The notes under the pieces were generated by a model. It was not told the origin of the DNA, did not search any database, and saw nothing but the letters and a program-made list of their open reading frames with translations. From positions 1 to 46,414 of the forward strand of contig CAJUAF010000021.1 in the NCBI GenBank assembly GCA_910584365.1: a stretch of DNA of 46,414 nucleotides. The letters run 5' to 3'. A program made the translations under genes and the position numbers. Every line of letters starts with the position of its first letter. Within the stretch, counting starts at the first letter, position 1. Below, one piece after another: positions 7,569 to 16,147 of the stretch. The DNA comes from an uncultured Muribaculaceae bacterium (lineage in GTDB: Bacteria; Bacteroidota; Bacteroidia; Bacteroidales; Muribaculaceae).

Positions 7569-8870
7569 TCAGGTGCCGCGCTTCTGGCCGCAGTGGGGGC
7601 AGAACTTCGCTCCGGCGGGAATCTCGCGGCCACAGCGCGAGCAGTTGGTGAGGCTGGAGATTACGGGCTGGCCGCATCCGGGGCAGAAGGAGCAGCCGGC
7701 GGGGATGTCGGTATGGCAGTGGGGACATTTGTTCCCCTTACCGGCCAGGACTGTGCCGCAGCTGACACAGCGCCGGGCGTCGTCGGGATTGTCGGTTCCG
7801 CAGTTGGGACAAGGATTGTACTTGTGGCCGCAGTTGGGACAGAATTCCATCGTGTCGGGGAATCGTTTGGCGCACCCCGAGCAATAGACCATCCGGGGCT
7901 GGTGCGGCTGTTGTCCGGGAACGGCCGGTGCGCCGAAACCGCCCTGCTCCGCGCCGGGGGTGAAAGTCGGTTGGCTGTACTGGGGAGCCATAGCGGCTCC
8001 TCCCATACCGTTGCCGCCGGTCATGCCTCCCATCATATTGATAGCCATGAGGCCGCCGAGCAGTGAGCCCGTGGAATTTCCTCCCCCCATGTTGCCGAAC
8101 TGGCCGATGGCGTTGTTGGCGGTGTCGAACATCTGGGCCTGCTGCCAGGTGTGGCCGGTAATCGACATGGCGCTCTGTTGGGCGATGGCTTCCTTGACCT
8201 TGCGTCCTTCGGGAGTGGAGGTGTCTATGTCGATATTGCTGATATAGAACTTTGTAAGCTCCAGGCCGAGTTCGCGCCAGAAGATATTCATCTGGTGCAG
8301 CACATGATCGGAAAGCTGGTCGAGGAACGCGGAAATCTGTTTGAAGCCCACCCGGTTCTGCATCATGAACTGTACGAGGGCCGATTTCACTTTGGTGGTG
8401 AACTCTCCGGTGAACTGGGCCGTCATGTTTTCCTGGGTGAAGATATAGTTCGTCCCCACTACTTTTATCAGGAATTTCTCAGGGTCAGTGATTTTCAGAC
8501 CGTACTGGCCGGAGGCCTCCAGGGGGAGCTGGGTGTTGTAGTCCGGATCATGTACGCTGAGGTGGGAGATGTTCCAGGGAATATTGAAGGTCTCGATCAG
8601 ATTTACAAACCATACTTCGGCCGTGAACGGGTTCTTGCCGCCGAAGGGGAAACCGTAGAGGCTGCGCAGAATCGGCAGATTCTCCGTGTCAAGGGTATGT
8701 TTGCCCGGGCCGAATTTCCCCATCAGTTCCCCTTTCGAGAAAAGACAGGCGACCTGGGATTCCTGAACTACAAGCTGGGTATAGGTGGAAAGATTGTTTT
8801 CGGGGTAGTGGTAAGCGTAGATAACCCCGGGACCTTGCGGTTGCCAGATAATGCAATCTATAATAGCCAT
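7569..8870 (-). CDS. SPFH-domain protein with four C-terminal zinc ribbons
   Basis: 433 residues. Residues about 1-240 are an SPFH (band-7/stomatin-like) domain of the 'virion core protein'/YdjI type: an early YHYPENNLSTYTQLVVQESQ strand pattern, then KFLIKVVGTN and an ELGLELTKFYISNIDID segment. A Gly/Met/Ala-rich linker (about 250-330) follows, then four double-CxxC zinc ribbons (about 330-430; for example CSGC...CPNC, CPNC...CVSC, CPHC...CPGC, CSRC...CPHC). There is no membrane span. YdjI-type proteins are recruited to membranes and in Bacillus work with partners in PspA-linked membrane stress (recalled from literature). It is the first gene of the six-gene minus-strand module and could be its membrane-recruiting platform. 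Confidence 0.85.
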   Translation of the reverse strand: MAIIDCIIWQPQGPGVIYAYHYPENNLSTYTQLVVQESQVACLFSKGELMGKFGPGKHTLDTENLPILRSLYGFPFGGKNPFTAEVWFVNLIETFNIPWNISHLSVHDPDYNTQLPLEASGQYGLKITDPEKFLIKVVGTNYIFTQENMTAQFTGEFTTKVKSALVQFMMQNRVGFKQISAFLDQLSDHVLHQMNIFWRELGLELTKFYISNIDIDTSTPEGRKVKEAIAQQSAMSITGHTWQQAQMFDTANNAIGQFGNMGGGNSTGSLLGGLMAINMMGGMTGGNGMGGAAMAPQYSQPTFTPGAEQGGFGAPAVPGQQPHQPRMVYCSGCAKRFPDTMEFCPNCGHKYNPCPNCGTDNPDDARRCVSCGTVLAGKGNKCPHCHTDIPAGCSFCPGCGQPVISSLTNCSRCGREIPAGAKFCPHCGQKRGT

Positions 8871-9030
8871 TTTGTCGGATTTTCGGATTAGATCGGTGGA
8901 TAAGGGCGAAGTTACGGGATTTTTCCGACAAATGCAAACAAAATTGTGGATTTTATCGGAAAGTTACGGCAAAATGAGAACAAAAGGGGGCAGCGGGTGG
9001 CGCCAGCTTACGGAAAGCCGTGACAGTCGT
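8871..9030. other. Intergenic region upstream of the SPFH gene
   Basis: 160 nt separate the histidine kinase stop from the SPFH start. Two imperfect minus-strand -7 boxes can be found (TAACTTCG at 8906-8913 and TAACTTTC at 8971-8978), neither with a clear -33. The promoter of the six-gene module should lie here, because the upstream gene is of a different kind and has its own promoter. Confidence 0.4.
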
Positions 9031-11217
9031 TCAGAAATCGTAGGGAAGCGTGAGAAGGAAGCGGGCCCCGTGGCCGGCGTATGCTTTGTCGAGGATCAGG
9101 TCTCCTCCCATGAGCCGGGCTATCATGCGGGCGATTGTAAGGCCGATTCCGGCCCCGGGAGCGGAACTGTCGAGCTTGTGGAAACGCTCGAATATTATCT
9201 CGCTGTCGGAGGGGGAGATGCCGATACCGGTGTCGGTGACGGAGAATTCCACGGTCCGCGCCGTCTCGTTTTTGGTGCAGGCCAGGGTGATTGTGCCGCG
9301 GGAAGTAAACTTCACCGCGTTAGTGAGCAGATTGTTTAGAATCTGGAGCAGACGGTGGCGGTCGGTCCGGAAGATAAAATCGTCGGCTTCCACGCGGAGT
9401 TCTACGCCGGGCTGGAGTCTGCGGCGCACGGCGTCGGCTGCCGTGTCGCATATGGGTTTTGAACTGAAGAGATTCTGCTTGATGATGAGCGAGGAGTTGT
9501 TAAGTTCGGCCAGCTGGAGGACGTCGTCCACGATTGTGTTGACCATCTGGCAGTTGAGCAGCAACCTGTCGGCGAAGTCTCTCATATACTGCCGGTGGGT
9601 GTCCTCGGCGTTGTCGGCGATAATGGCGGCATATTCGGTCATGGCCTGGAGGGGCGTTCTGACCTCATGGCTCATATTGTTGATGAAATCGGTCTTAATC
9701 TGGTTGGCGCGGCTGGCCACGTCGCGTGCCTCTTTCAGTTCCTCGTTGGCCTTTCTAAGACTGTCGCGCTGATGGGCAAGGTCATTGTTGCTCTTCTCGA
9801 GCTTGCGTGCCAGGAGGGCCCGGCGCCGGTTCAGCCGGATGAGAATCAGAGTAAAGATGAACAGAGCCAGCAACAGGAGTGCGCAGACAATCGTCACCGT
9901 GCGCCACATTGCTTTCTGGGCTCCCTGCTTCTCCTCTTTCAGACGCAGGTTGCGGATTTTCATATCGTTGACGTCATAAAGCACCTGCAGTTCCCTGTAA
10001 CGTTCCTGCTGGCGGTTTTCGAGGTCTTCCTCCAGTTCCCGGCAATACAGGGCAGAGGCGTTCAGCAGGGCGTCCTGGCGTCCGATGGCGCGGGCCGACT
10101 CCATATACATCTTAAGCAGTTTTCTTTTGCCGAAAGACTGGTTGATCGCATCCAGGTGGTTGTCGATGAGGTTGAAAGTCCTGGTATAGTCTTTTTTTGA
10201 GTAATAATAGAATATGGATGGGACGGGCGCGTTATGATATGTTTTTGCCGCGCGCGAATTGCGGGCCACCATTTCAAGGGCCAGTCTGTGGTATTTCTCA
10301 ATGTCGGCTTCGGAAAGTGCCTCGTAATTCTGGAGGATACGGGTATAGACTATGTAGCGGTTGGCATCGTAGTTGCGGTAGATGCGCCCCATCTGTGCGT
10401 TGCGTTCATCCAGCATATCTATCTCCCCCAGCAGTTTGAGACTGGCGTCTATGGCCAGGGAGGGCTTTTCTACTTTGGTGTAAATCATTCCTGCCCATAC
10501 GTTGAAGACATTCCGGAGAGCATGATTCTCCGGATCGGCTTCCTCTATGAGTTCTCCCAGTCGCTGGAGATAGTCGGTCAGGAGATCGCCGTTGGCGAAT
10601 TCCGAGAGGTTTATACAGACGGCATAGAGCAACACAATCCGCTCATAGAGGTCTGTGGGAGGATTGAGGCTGAGTTGCTGGAGAAAGTTCTGGAGTTGCT
10701 TCTCCCGCACTTCGGGGGCGGCATAGAGGGCCCGTGAATTGTTCTGGATAATCCTGATGAATGTAATTGTATGGGTCCGGTCATTGCTCGCGGGAAATTT
10801 CTTTGCCTGCTCCAGCACGAGGGACAGGATTGAGTCGTTGCGCATATTGTAATTCGCCATATTGCGCAATACGTCCAGGGCTACGGTCTCGTCATCGGCG
10901 CGTATGGCTGTCTCCAGCAGGACCCATCCGACGGCGTTGCCGCTGTCGCGCCCGTAACTAAGGTCATAAAGATTATATAGCGGTGCCAGCGAGTCGGCCG
11001 GAGTGCAGGCCGCGGCGAGACGCGCATTGACATCTGCAATCTTTTCTTCATAAGAAATTTCCGTACCCTTTGTGCCGACAGCTTCCTGCGGACCGGAAAC
11101 AGCCATAGCCTCCGCGCTTCCGGCAAGAAAGGCCAAAAGACAGAGTAAAAAACTAAGGGCGATGCAATCAGTTCGCAGCCAGTAGATTGGTTTTATGTTC
11201 AGCAGCGATGGACGCAT
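9031..11217 (-). CDS. Sensor histidine kinase with periplasmic helical-repeat sensor, orphan
   Basis: 728 residues from the ATG at 11217; longer forms would begin inside the promoter at 11259-11290. A hydrophobic signal/anchor (about residues 17-40) is followed by a long helical, TPR-like periplasmic sensor (about 45-400), a second span (about 440-465), a coiled coil and the kinase core. The H-box MSHEVRTP puts the phosphoacceptor at His517. The N-box (LLTNAVKF), G1 (DTGIG) and G2 (GAGIGLTIA) of the ATPase domain are intact. No receiver or DNA-binding domain is attached and no response-regulator gene lies in the window, so its partner is unknown. It presumably autophosphorylates in response to an envelope signal. 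Confidence 0.88.
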   Translation of the reverse strand: MRPSLLNIKPIYWLRTDCIALSFLLCLLAFLAGSAEAMAVSGPQEAVGTKGTEISYEEKIADVNARLAAACTPADSLAPLYNLYDLSYGRDSGNAVGWVLLETAIRADDETVALDVLRNMANYNMRNDSILSLVLEQAKKFPASNDRTHTITFIRIIQNNSRALYAAPEVREKQLQNFLQQLSLNPPTDLYERIVLLYAVCINLSEFANGDLLTDYLQRLGELIEEADPENHALRNVFNVWAGMIYTKVEKPSLAIDASLKLLGEIDMLDERNAQMGRIYRNYDANRYIVYTRILQNYEALSEADIEKYHRLALEMVARNSRAAKTYHNAPVPSIFYYYSKKDYTRTFNLIDNHLDAINQSFGKRKLLKMYMESARAIGRQDALLNASALYCRELEEDLENRQQERYRELQVLYDVNDMKIRNLRLKEEKQGAQKAMWRTVTIVCALLLLALFIFTLILIRLNRRRALLARKLEKSNNDLAHQRDSLRKANEELKEARDVASRANQIKTDFINNMSHEVRTPLQAMTEYAAIIADNAEDTHRQYMRDFADRLLLNCQMVNTIVDDVLQLAELNNSSLIIKQNLFSSKPICDTAADAVRRRLQPGVELRVEADDFIFRTDRHRLLQILNNLLTNAVKFTSRGTITLACTKNETARTVEFSVTDTGIGISPSDSEIIFERFHKLDSSAPGAGIGLTIARMIARLMGGDLILDKAYAGHGARFLLTLPYDF

Positions 11218-11258
11218 GGTACTGAAGCTTATTCGCACGGTGCTTCTGCAACGGATTA

Positions 11259-11290
11259 CAAAGATAAGGTTTATATTTTTACCATCCAAA
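11259..11290 (-). promoter_or_regulatory. Promoter of the histidine kinase gene
   Basis: On the minus strand: -33 TTTG (11287-11290), 20 bp, -7 TATCTTTG (11259-11266). This is a full match to the Bacteroidetes TTTG/TAnnTTTG promoter. It fixes the kinase start at 11217 and gives a leader of about 35 nt. Confidence 0.75.
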
Positions 11291-11296
11291 CAAATT

Positions 11297-11352
11297 TGAC
11301 AAAAATATATAAAAAAGATTACAAGCCGGTTACAATCCGGATTGTAATCTTT
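11297..11352 (-). terminator. Intrinsic terminator of the Ca2+-ATPase gene
   Basis: AAAGATTACAA (11314-11324) pairs with TTGTAATCTTT (11342-11352), with an extra CCGG/CCGG inside. On the minus strand the stem is followed by TTTTTTATATATTTTT. It lies 30 nt past the ATPase stop and just upstream of the kinase promoter. Confidence 0.88.
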
Positions 11353-11381
11353 CTGTTAGGTTATGACTGCGTGTGCCGGTT

Positions 11382-14087
11382 TCAGGCTGCGCCGAGGTGT
11401 CGGCGGTGTTTGTCGACAATGCGCACAGCCTCGCCGATCCACAGCACCAGGGAAGTAGAGCCGATGATTATCAGCCAGTCGGTAAGTCTCAGGGGGGTGA
11501 CATTGAAAAAGTCCCCGCCTAACTGGACAATCAGAATCTGGCCGAAGAAAATCACTGCGGCGATAATCAGGAATTCCGAGCAGTGGGCGAAATGGAAAGC
11601 GGAATGATGCGTGGCGAATCCCCTGGCGTTGAACATATTCCAGAACTGGAGGAACACGAAGATAGTGAAGAAAAGCGACAGTTCGTAGGCGCTGAGTCCG
11701 TGGGACGCCGACGAGAAAGGAACGCGGAACATCTGCGCCAGGGAAGTGATGTCGGTGTGTTCGAAATACCACAGCAGCCCGAGCAGGAGGAAGAAGAAAG
11801 TGATGCCGGTGCCGATAATCGAGGACCACATGGGGCGATTGATGATGAACGCGTCGCGCGGACGGGGCTTGTCGTCCATAACCGAGCGGTCCGGCGGAAG
11901 GGAGGCCAGGGCCATCGCCGCGAATGTGTCCATGATGAGGTTGACCCAGAGCATCTGCGTCACCGTCAGGGGGGATTCGGTCCCCATGAAAGCTCCCGCA
12001 AGGACAATAAGGCAGGCAGCCACGTTGACCGTCAGCTGGAACATCACGAAGCGGCGGATGTTAAGGAACAGAGAACGTCCCCACATCACGGCCCGTGCGA
12101 TCGAGGCAAAGGAATTGTCGATGATCGTTATGTCCGAAGCCTCTTTAGCCACGGAAGTGCCGTCCCCCATCGAAAGTCCGACATGGGCGGCTTTAAGGGC
12201 CGGGGCATCGTTGGTGCCGTCCCCAGTGACGGCCACTACCTCGTTGTTGGCCTGGAGGGCTTCCACCAGACGCTTCTTGTCGAGCGGACGGGCGCGGGCG
12301 ATAATTTTCAGGTCCCCTACGCGGCGGCGCAGTTCCTCGTCGGAGAGCTGTTCGAACTCCGGACCTGTAATGATGTTGCGGTCTCCGTCGCCGTCGGTCC
12401 AGAGTCCGATCTGGCGGCCGATTTCGCGGGCTGTGCCTGGAGTGTCGCCGGTTACGATCTTGATGGCGATTCCGGCCTCGGTGGACTCTGTCACAGCCTC
12501 CGGGACGTCGGAGCGGACAGGGTCGGAAATGGCCACGAATCCCAGGAACGCGATACCGGGAGCTGAAACCCGGTTGTCGGTGATGGGGTCTTCCCCGGGA
12601 GCGAGTTTCTTATATGCAAATCCGAGGGTACGCATGGCCATTTGCTGATATTCAAGCAGCTGGCGGTCGACAGCCTCCTTAGTTGCCCCCTCGGGGAACA
12701 CAGAGCAGAGGGCGTAGACGATTTCGGGTGCCCCTTTGACATAGAGAATCCTTTCGCCTGCGGGGGTCTCCACAACGGTAGCCATATATTTGCGCTGGGT
12801 TGTGAACGGAAGTTCGTCGACGGGGCGGCAGCTTTCTTTCAGCCGGCGGAAATCAACTCCCTGAGCATTGAGCCAGAGCAGCAGCGCGCCCTCCGTAGGA
12901 TTACCGATGACTTTCGGACTGGAGGGGGCCGAGAGGTCAAGGGTGGCGGTGGAGTTCACGGCGATTCCCTCGCTGATAAGCCGGCTTTCGGGATTGTCGC
13001 CGAGATGACCGCCGGGGAGCCCGTAGAAGTTCGTGCGGAAAATCTGCATCTTGTTCTGGGTAAGGGTTCCGGTCTTGTCGGTGCAGATGACCGTGGTCGC
13101 GCCCATCGTCTCGCAGGCGTGCATTTTCCGGACCAGGTTGTTGGTCTTGAGCATCCGCCGCATAGAATAGGCCAGCGACAGGGTGACGGCCATCGGGAGC
13201 CCCTCGGGAACGGCGACGACTACCAGCGTCACCGCAATCATCAGGGTCTGGAGCAGATAGGCTATGAAATCGAGCCATTCAAAGCGGATGGCCGGGTCTG
13301 AGAGATACATGAAGATTCGCCCGGCCACAATCAGCGCGGCGATGGCGTAGCTGGCCCATGAGACAAGTTTACCCAGCCGGTCGAGCTGTTCGTTCAGAGG
13401 GGTCTTGACGGAGTCGTCGATTTGGGCGGCCTCGAATACTTTACCGTTCTCGGTACGGTCGCCGACGGCGGTAACCTCCATGACGCCGTGTCCTTCCATG
13501 ACTTTAGTGCCGCGCAGCACGTGGTCGGTGGGAAAGGTTGCTTCCGGGTCGAAGTCGTCGGGATTGACCGATTTGTGGCATACCGGCTCGCCGGTGAGAG
13601 TCGATTCGTCGACGTTGAGGGAGACGGCCTCGCGTAGGACGCCGTCGGCCGGAACCTCACCGCCGGTGTTGAGAATCACGATGTCGCCTACGACAACATC
13701 CTTGCGGGGAATCTCCATCGAGTTCCCTCCGCGGACAACCTGGACAGGCTCGTCATCGTTGACTTTGTTGAGGATCGCGAATTCCTTCTCGGCCTTGTAT
13801 TCGAAAATAAACGCCAGGCCGGTGGCCAGGAGGATAGCCATGATAATGCCGATCGGCTCGAAGAAGACTGTGGCTCCTTTCCCCAGGCCGTAATATTCGT
13901 AAACGGAGATGCCGATGGAAAGCGTCCCGGCGACAAGCAGGATTATGATGAGCGGGTCGCGGAATTTCTGCAGAAAGGCTTTCCAGGGGGATTCCTTCTT
14001 GGCCGGGGTCAGGATGTTGGCGCCATATTTCTCCCGGCTTCGGAGAACCTGTTCGGGAGTAAGGCCCTGATGGATGTCAGTGGTCAT
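11382..14087 (-). CDS. Calcium-translocating P-type ATPase (PMCA/SERCA-like)
   Basis: 901 residues, normal for P2-type ATPases. All landmarks are present: the actuator TGE motif (about 175), the membrane PEGLP motif (about 295), the phosphorylation motif DKTGTLT with Asp337, the nucleotide-binding KGAPE motif, the hinge TGDGTNDAPALK, and about ten membrane spans with the C-terminal six-helix bundle. It should pump Ca2+ (possibly other divalent cations) out of the cytoplasm at ATP cost. It lies 70 nt after the GT2 gene on the same strand and could be co-transcribed with it; its own terminator follows. No regulatory calmodulin-like tail is visible. Confidence 0.93.
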   Translation of the reverse strand: MTTDIHQGLTPEQVLRSREKYGANILTPAKKESPWKAFLQKFRDPLIIILLVAGTLSIGISVYEYYGLGKGATVFFEPIGIIMAILLATGLAFIFEYKAEKEFAILNKVNDDEPVQVVRGGNSMEIPRKDVVVGDIVILNTGGEVPADGVLREAVSLNVDESTLTGEPVCHKSVNPDDFDPEATFPTDHVLRGTKVMEGHGVMEVTAVGDRTENGKVFEAAQIDDSVKTPLNEQLDRLGKLVSWASYAIAALIVAGRIFMYLSDPAIRFEWLDFIAYLLQTLMIAVTLVVVAVPEGLPMAVTLSLAYSMRRMLKTNNLVRKMHACETMGATTVICTDKTGTLTQNKMQIFRTNFYGLPGGHLGDNPESRLISEGIAVNSTATLDLSAPSSPKVIGNPTEGALLLWLNAQGVDFRRLKESCRPVDELPFTTQRKYMATVVETPAGERILYVKGAPEIVYALCSVFPEGATKEAVDRQLLEYQQMAMRTLGFAYKKLAPGEDPITDNRVSAPGIAFLGFVAISDPVRSDVPEAVTESTEAGIAIKIVTGDTPGTAREIGRQIGLWTDGDGDRNIITGPEFEQLSDEELRRRVGDLKIIARARPLDKKRLVEALQANNEVVAVTGDGTNDAPALKAAHVGLSMGDGTSVAKEASDITIIDNSFASIARAVMWGRSLFLNIRRFVMFQLTVNVAACLIVLAGAFMGTESPLTVTQMLWVNLIMDTFAAMALASLPPDRSVMDDKPRPRDAFIINRPMWSSIIGTGITFFFLLLGLLWYFEHTDITSLAQMFRVPFSSASHGLSAYELSLFFTIFVFLQFWNMFNARGFATHHSAFHFAHCSEFLIIAAVIFFGQILIVQLGGDFFNVTPLRLTDWLIIIGSTSLVLWIGEAVRIVDKHRRHLGAA

Positions 14088-14157
14088 TTATTACTTTGAA
14101 AAATACGGGATTAAGATGCAGTATTTCTGTCGGAGTGCTTTGCGGAGGAAGGCAGGT

Positions 14158-15099
14158 TCAGTCGAGGAAGTCCTTTATATGGTAAAGGGGACGGTCCTTG
14201 ACCTCGCTGTATATTTTACCGACGTATAGCCCTACGCCTCCCACGGCAATCAGGACAAAACCGCCTACCATCCAGATGGAGAGCATCAGGGAGGCCCAGC
14301 CGTGGACGGCGGTGTGGACGAAGAGCGAGTAGATTACGTAGATTCCGATTCCGACGCTGATGAGCAGGAAGATGATTCCCAGCAGGAGAATCGCGTAGAG
14401 GGGCTTTACGGAGAAAGAGGTGATGCCGTCGAGGGCCAGGCCGAGCATCTTTCCGAGGGAATATTTCGACTCGCCGGCCTCGCGCGGGGCGATCACGTCG
14501 TCCACGGAGGTGGAGGGGAAACCGATGGAGGGGATGATGCCGCGCAGGTAAAGGTTCCGTTCTCGGTAGAGGGCGAGCTGGTCGAGGACCCGGCGCGAGA
14601 GGAAGCGGAAATCGGCGTGGTTGTAAATGGCGTTGACCCCCATTTTTTTCTGGAGGCGGTAGAAAGCCTGGGCCGAGAGCCGTTTCAGAAGCGGGTCAGC
14701 CTGACGCTGGACCTTGACGCCGTAGACGACATCGTAGCCTTCGGCGTAGGCGTCGATCATCCGGGGAATCGCCTCCAGGTCGTCCTGGATGTCGGCGTCG
14801 ATGGTGATAACGGCGTCGGAGATCTCTTTAGCGGTCATCATCCCGGCCATTATGGCGTTCTGATGGCCTACGTTGCGGGCCAGGTCAAGCCCCTTGAAGC
14901 GGGGATTGGCGCGGTGAAGCGCGGAGATGATATTCCAGGTGGAGTCGCGGCTGCCGTCGTTGACGAACAGCACGAAACTGTCTTCCGTGATTTTTCCCTC
15001 GGCGACCAGGCGCGCCATAAGGGTGTCGAGTCGCCGGGCCGAGCTTTCCAGCACGGCCTCTTCGTTGTAGCAGGGGGAGACGATTGCAAGTTTTATCAT
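14158..15099 (-). CDS. GT2 family glycosyltransferase, polyprenyl-phosphate sugar type
   Basis: 313 residues. The N-terminal GT-A domain begins IVSPCYNEE, has VNDGSRD at about 47-52 and the metal-binding DAD at 101-103 followed by IQDD. The C-terminus has two spans (about 236-262 and 272-294) and a short basic tail. This is the GtrB/ArnC/DPM1-like layout, in which a nucleotide sugar is transferred to polyprenyl phosphate at the inner membrane. It starts 30 nt after the NodB-type deacetylase gene on the same strand, and an ArnT-like GT39 gene diverges next to that. The three together resemble the C, D and T steps of the Arn pathway; donor sugar unknown. Confidence 0.87.
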   Translation of the reverse strand: MIKLAIVSPCYNEEAVLESSARRLDTLMARLVAEGKITEDSFVLFVNDGSRDSTWNIISALHRANPRFKGLDLARNVGHQNAIMAGMMTAKEISDAVITIDADIQDDLEAIPRMIDAYAEGYDVVYGVKVQRQADPLLKRLSAQAFYRLQKKMGVNAIYNHADFRFLSRRVLDQLALYRERNLYLRGIIPSIGFPSTSVDDVIAPREAGESKYSLGKMLGLALDGITSFSVKPLYAILLLGIIFLLISVGIGIYVIYSLFVHTAVHGWASLMLSIWMVGGFVLIAVGGVGLYVGKIYSEVKDRPLYHIKDFLD

Positions 15100-15129
15100 C
15101 GCTGGTGTCGATGGAGTCGGTCTGTGGGA

Positions 15130-15936
15130 TTATTTTCGGGAGGGGACGGAGGTCAGTTCGGCTATCTTTTTCCGGGCAAAGTCCGTGTAGGTGCCGAACG
15201 TCACTCCGCGGCTGCGGAACATCCGGATGACGCTGTCGAGGCGGCTGACCATCTGCTCGCCGGCGTGGTTGCGGCTGATGAACCCAACTTTGAACTCAGG
15301 ATGTTCTCCCAGGGGGTAGAATTCCCAGGGATGGAAATAGGTGACGAAATAACCGTCGCGCGAATAGACCCTGCGGGCCAGGGCCTTGTACATCCACAGG
15401 GGGAAATTATGCAGGGCCAGCCAGAACATCGGGATCCGCAGCCAGGGGGTCACCGAGGCGGGAATCTGGAGGACGCCGTCGCGCATGAAGCAGGTGCGGG
15501 GCTTGTCGAGATGGTTGTAGTGGCCCGGGATGAAGCAGGGGTTGAGAGAGGAGTTGTAGAGATAGCCGGCCTTGCGGATATCCTCGTCGGAGACGGGAAA
15601 CATACGCGGCTGGCGGTAACCGTTGACCTGGCGCCCGGTAAGTTCTTCCAGGCGTTGTTTTGAGCGGAAGACGTCGGAGGGTTCGGGATGCCAGTGGTCG
15701 CATCCGTGGGCTGCCACCTCATGGCCCCCCTCGACGATGCGCCGCATTATCTCCGGGGCGTTTTCGGCGAAATTGGTGGTGCAGAAAAACGTAGCCTTTA
15801 CTCCATTTGCTTCCAGGGTGTCGAGAATCCGGCCGGCCCCGTGGCGGGAGACTTTCATCGCTTCCTCCAGGGAAAAGTCGACGCCGCTTTCGCGCGGGAC
15901 ATCGAATTCTTCAGTATCAAAACTCAGCAGTATCAT
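15130..15936 (-). CDS. Polysaccharide deacetylase family protein (NodB fold)
   Basis: 268 residues. Motif 1 is FDTEEFD (6-12) with the metal-binding Asp and catalytic acid region; ATFF (48-51) follows. Motif 2 has HGCDH with metal ligands His77 and His81. GYRQPRM around Arg108 fits motif 3, and FHPWEF with His202 fits motif 5. No signal peptide is seen, so it acts on the cytoplasmic face, as ArnD and related lipid-linked amino-sugar deacetylases do. It shares an operon with the GT2 transferase (30-nt gap). A natural reaction would be N-deacetylation or deformylation of an undecaprenyl-phosphate sugar made by that transferase. Substrate identity is inference. Confidence 0.82.
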   Translation of the reverse strand: MILLSFDTEEFDVPRESGVDFSLEEAMKVSRHGAGRILDTLEANGVKATFFCTTNFAENAPEIMRRIVEGGHEVAAHGCDHWHPEPSDVFRSKQRLEELTGRQVNGYRQPRMFPVSDEDIRKAGYLYNSSLNPCFIPGHYNHLDKPRTCFMRDGVLQIPASVTPWLRIPMFWLALHNFPLWMYKALARRVYSRDGYFVTYFHPWEFYPLGEHPEFKVGFISRNHAGEQMVSRLDSVIRMFRSRGVTFGTYTDFARKKIAELTSVPSRK

Positions 15937-16147
15937 TAATCTTCAACGGGTCTCGGAGCGCGACCCCCGCTCCGGCGGAACGGAGGGCGCCAAACTTTTG
16001 CACAAAAGTACACAAAAAATATTACATTTTTATTAAATTTGCAGATTGAAGTCAAATCGGACCTCTCCGGCACGGAGCATGGCGGCGCACCGCCGCGCCA
16101 TATTCTTCCGCAGGGAAATGTCCGTGGACCTGTCTGTTAAACTCCTC
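15937..16147. other. Divergent promoter region, deacetylase / ArnT-like gene
   Basis: A plus-strand -7 box TAAATTTG (16034-16041) and a minus-strand -7 box TACTTTTG (16003-16010 read on the minus strand) lie between the divergent genes. Neither has a clear -33. Transcription from the first would start near 16048, which makes the upstream in-frame TTG at 16046 an unlikely start for the GT39 gene. Confidence 0.5.

Noticed and set aside
14302..15663. 453-codon plus-strand frame across the GT2 and deacetylase genes
   Set aside because: It is antisense to two well-supported enzymes and its protein has the Gly/Asp/Glu-rich composition of a shadow frame.
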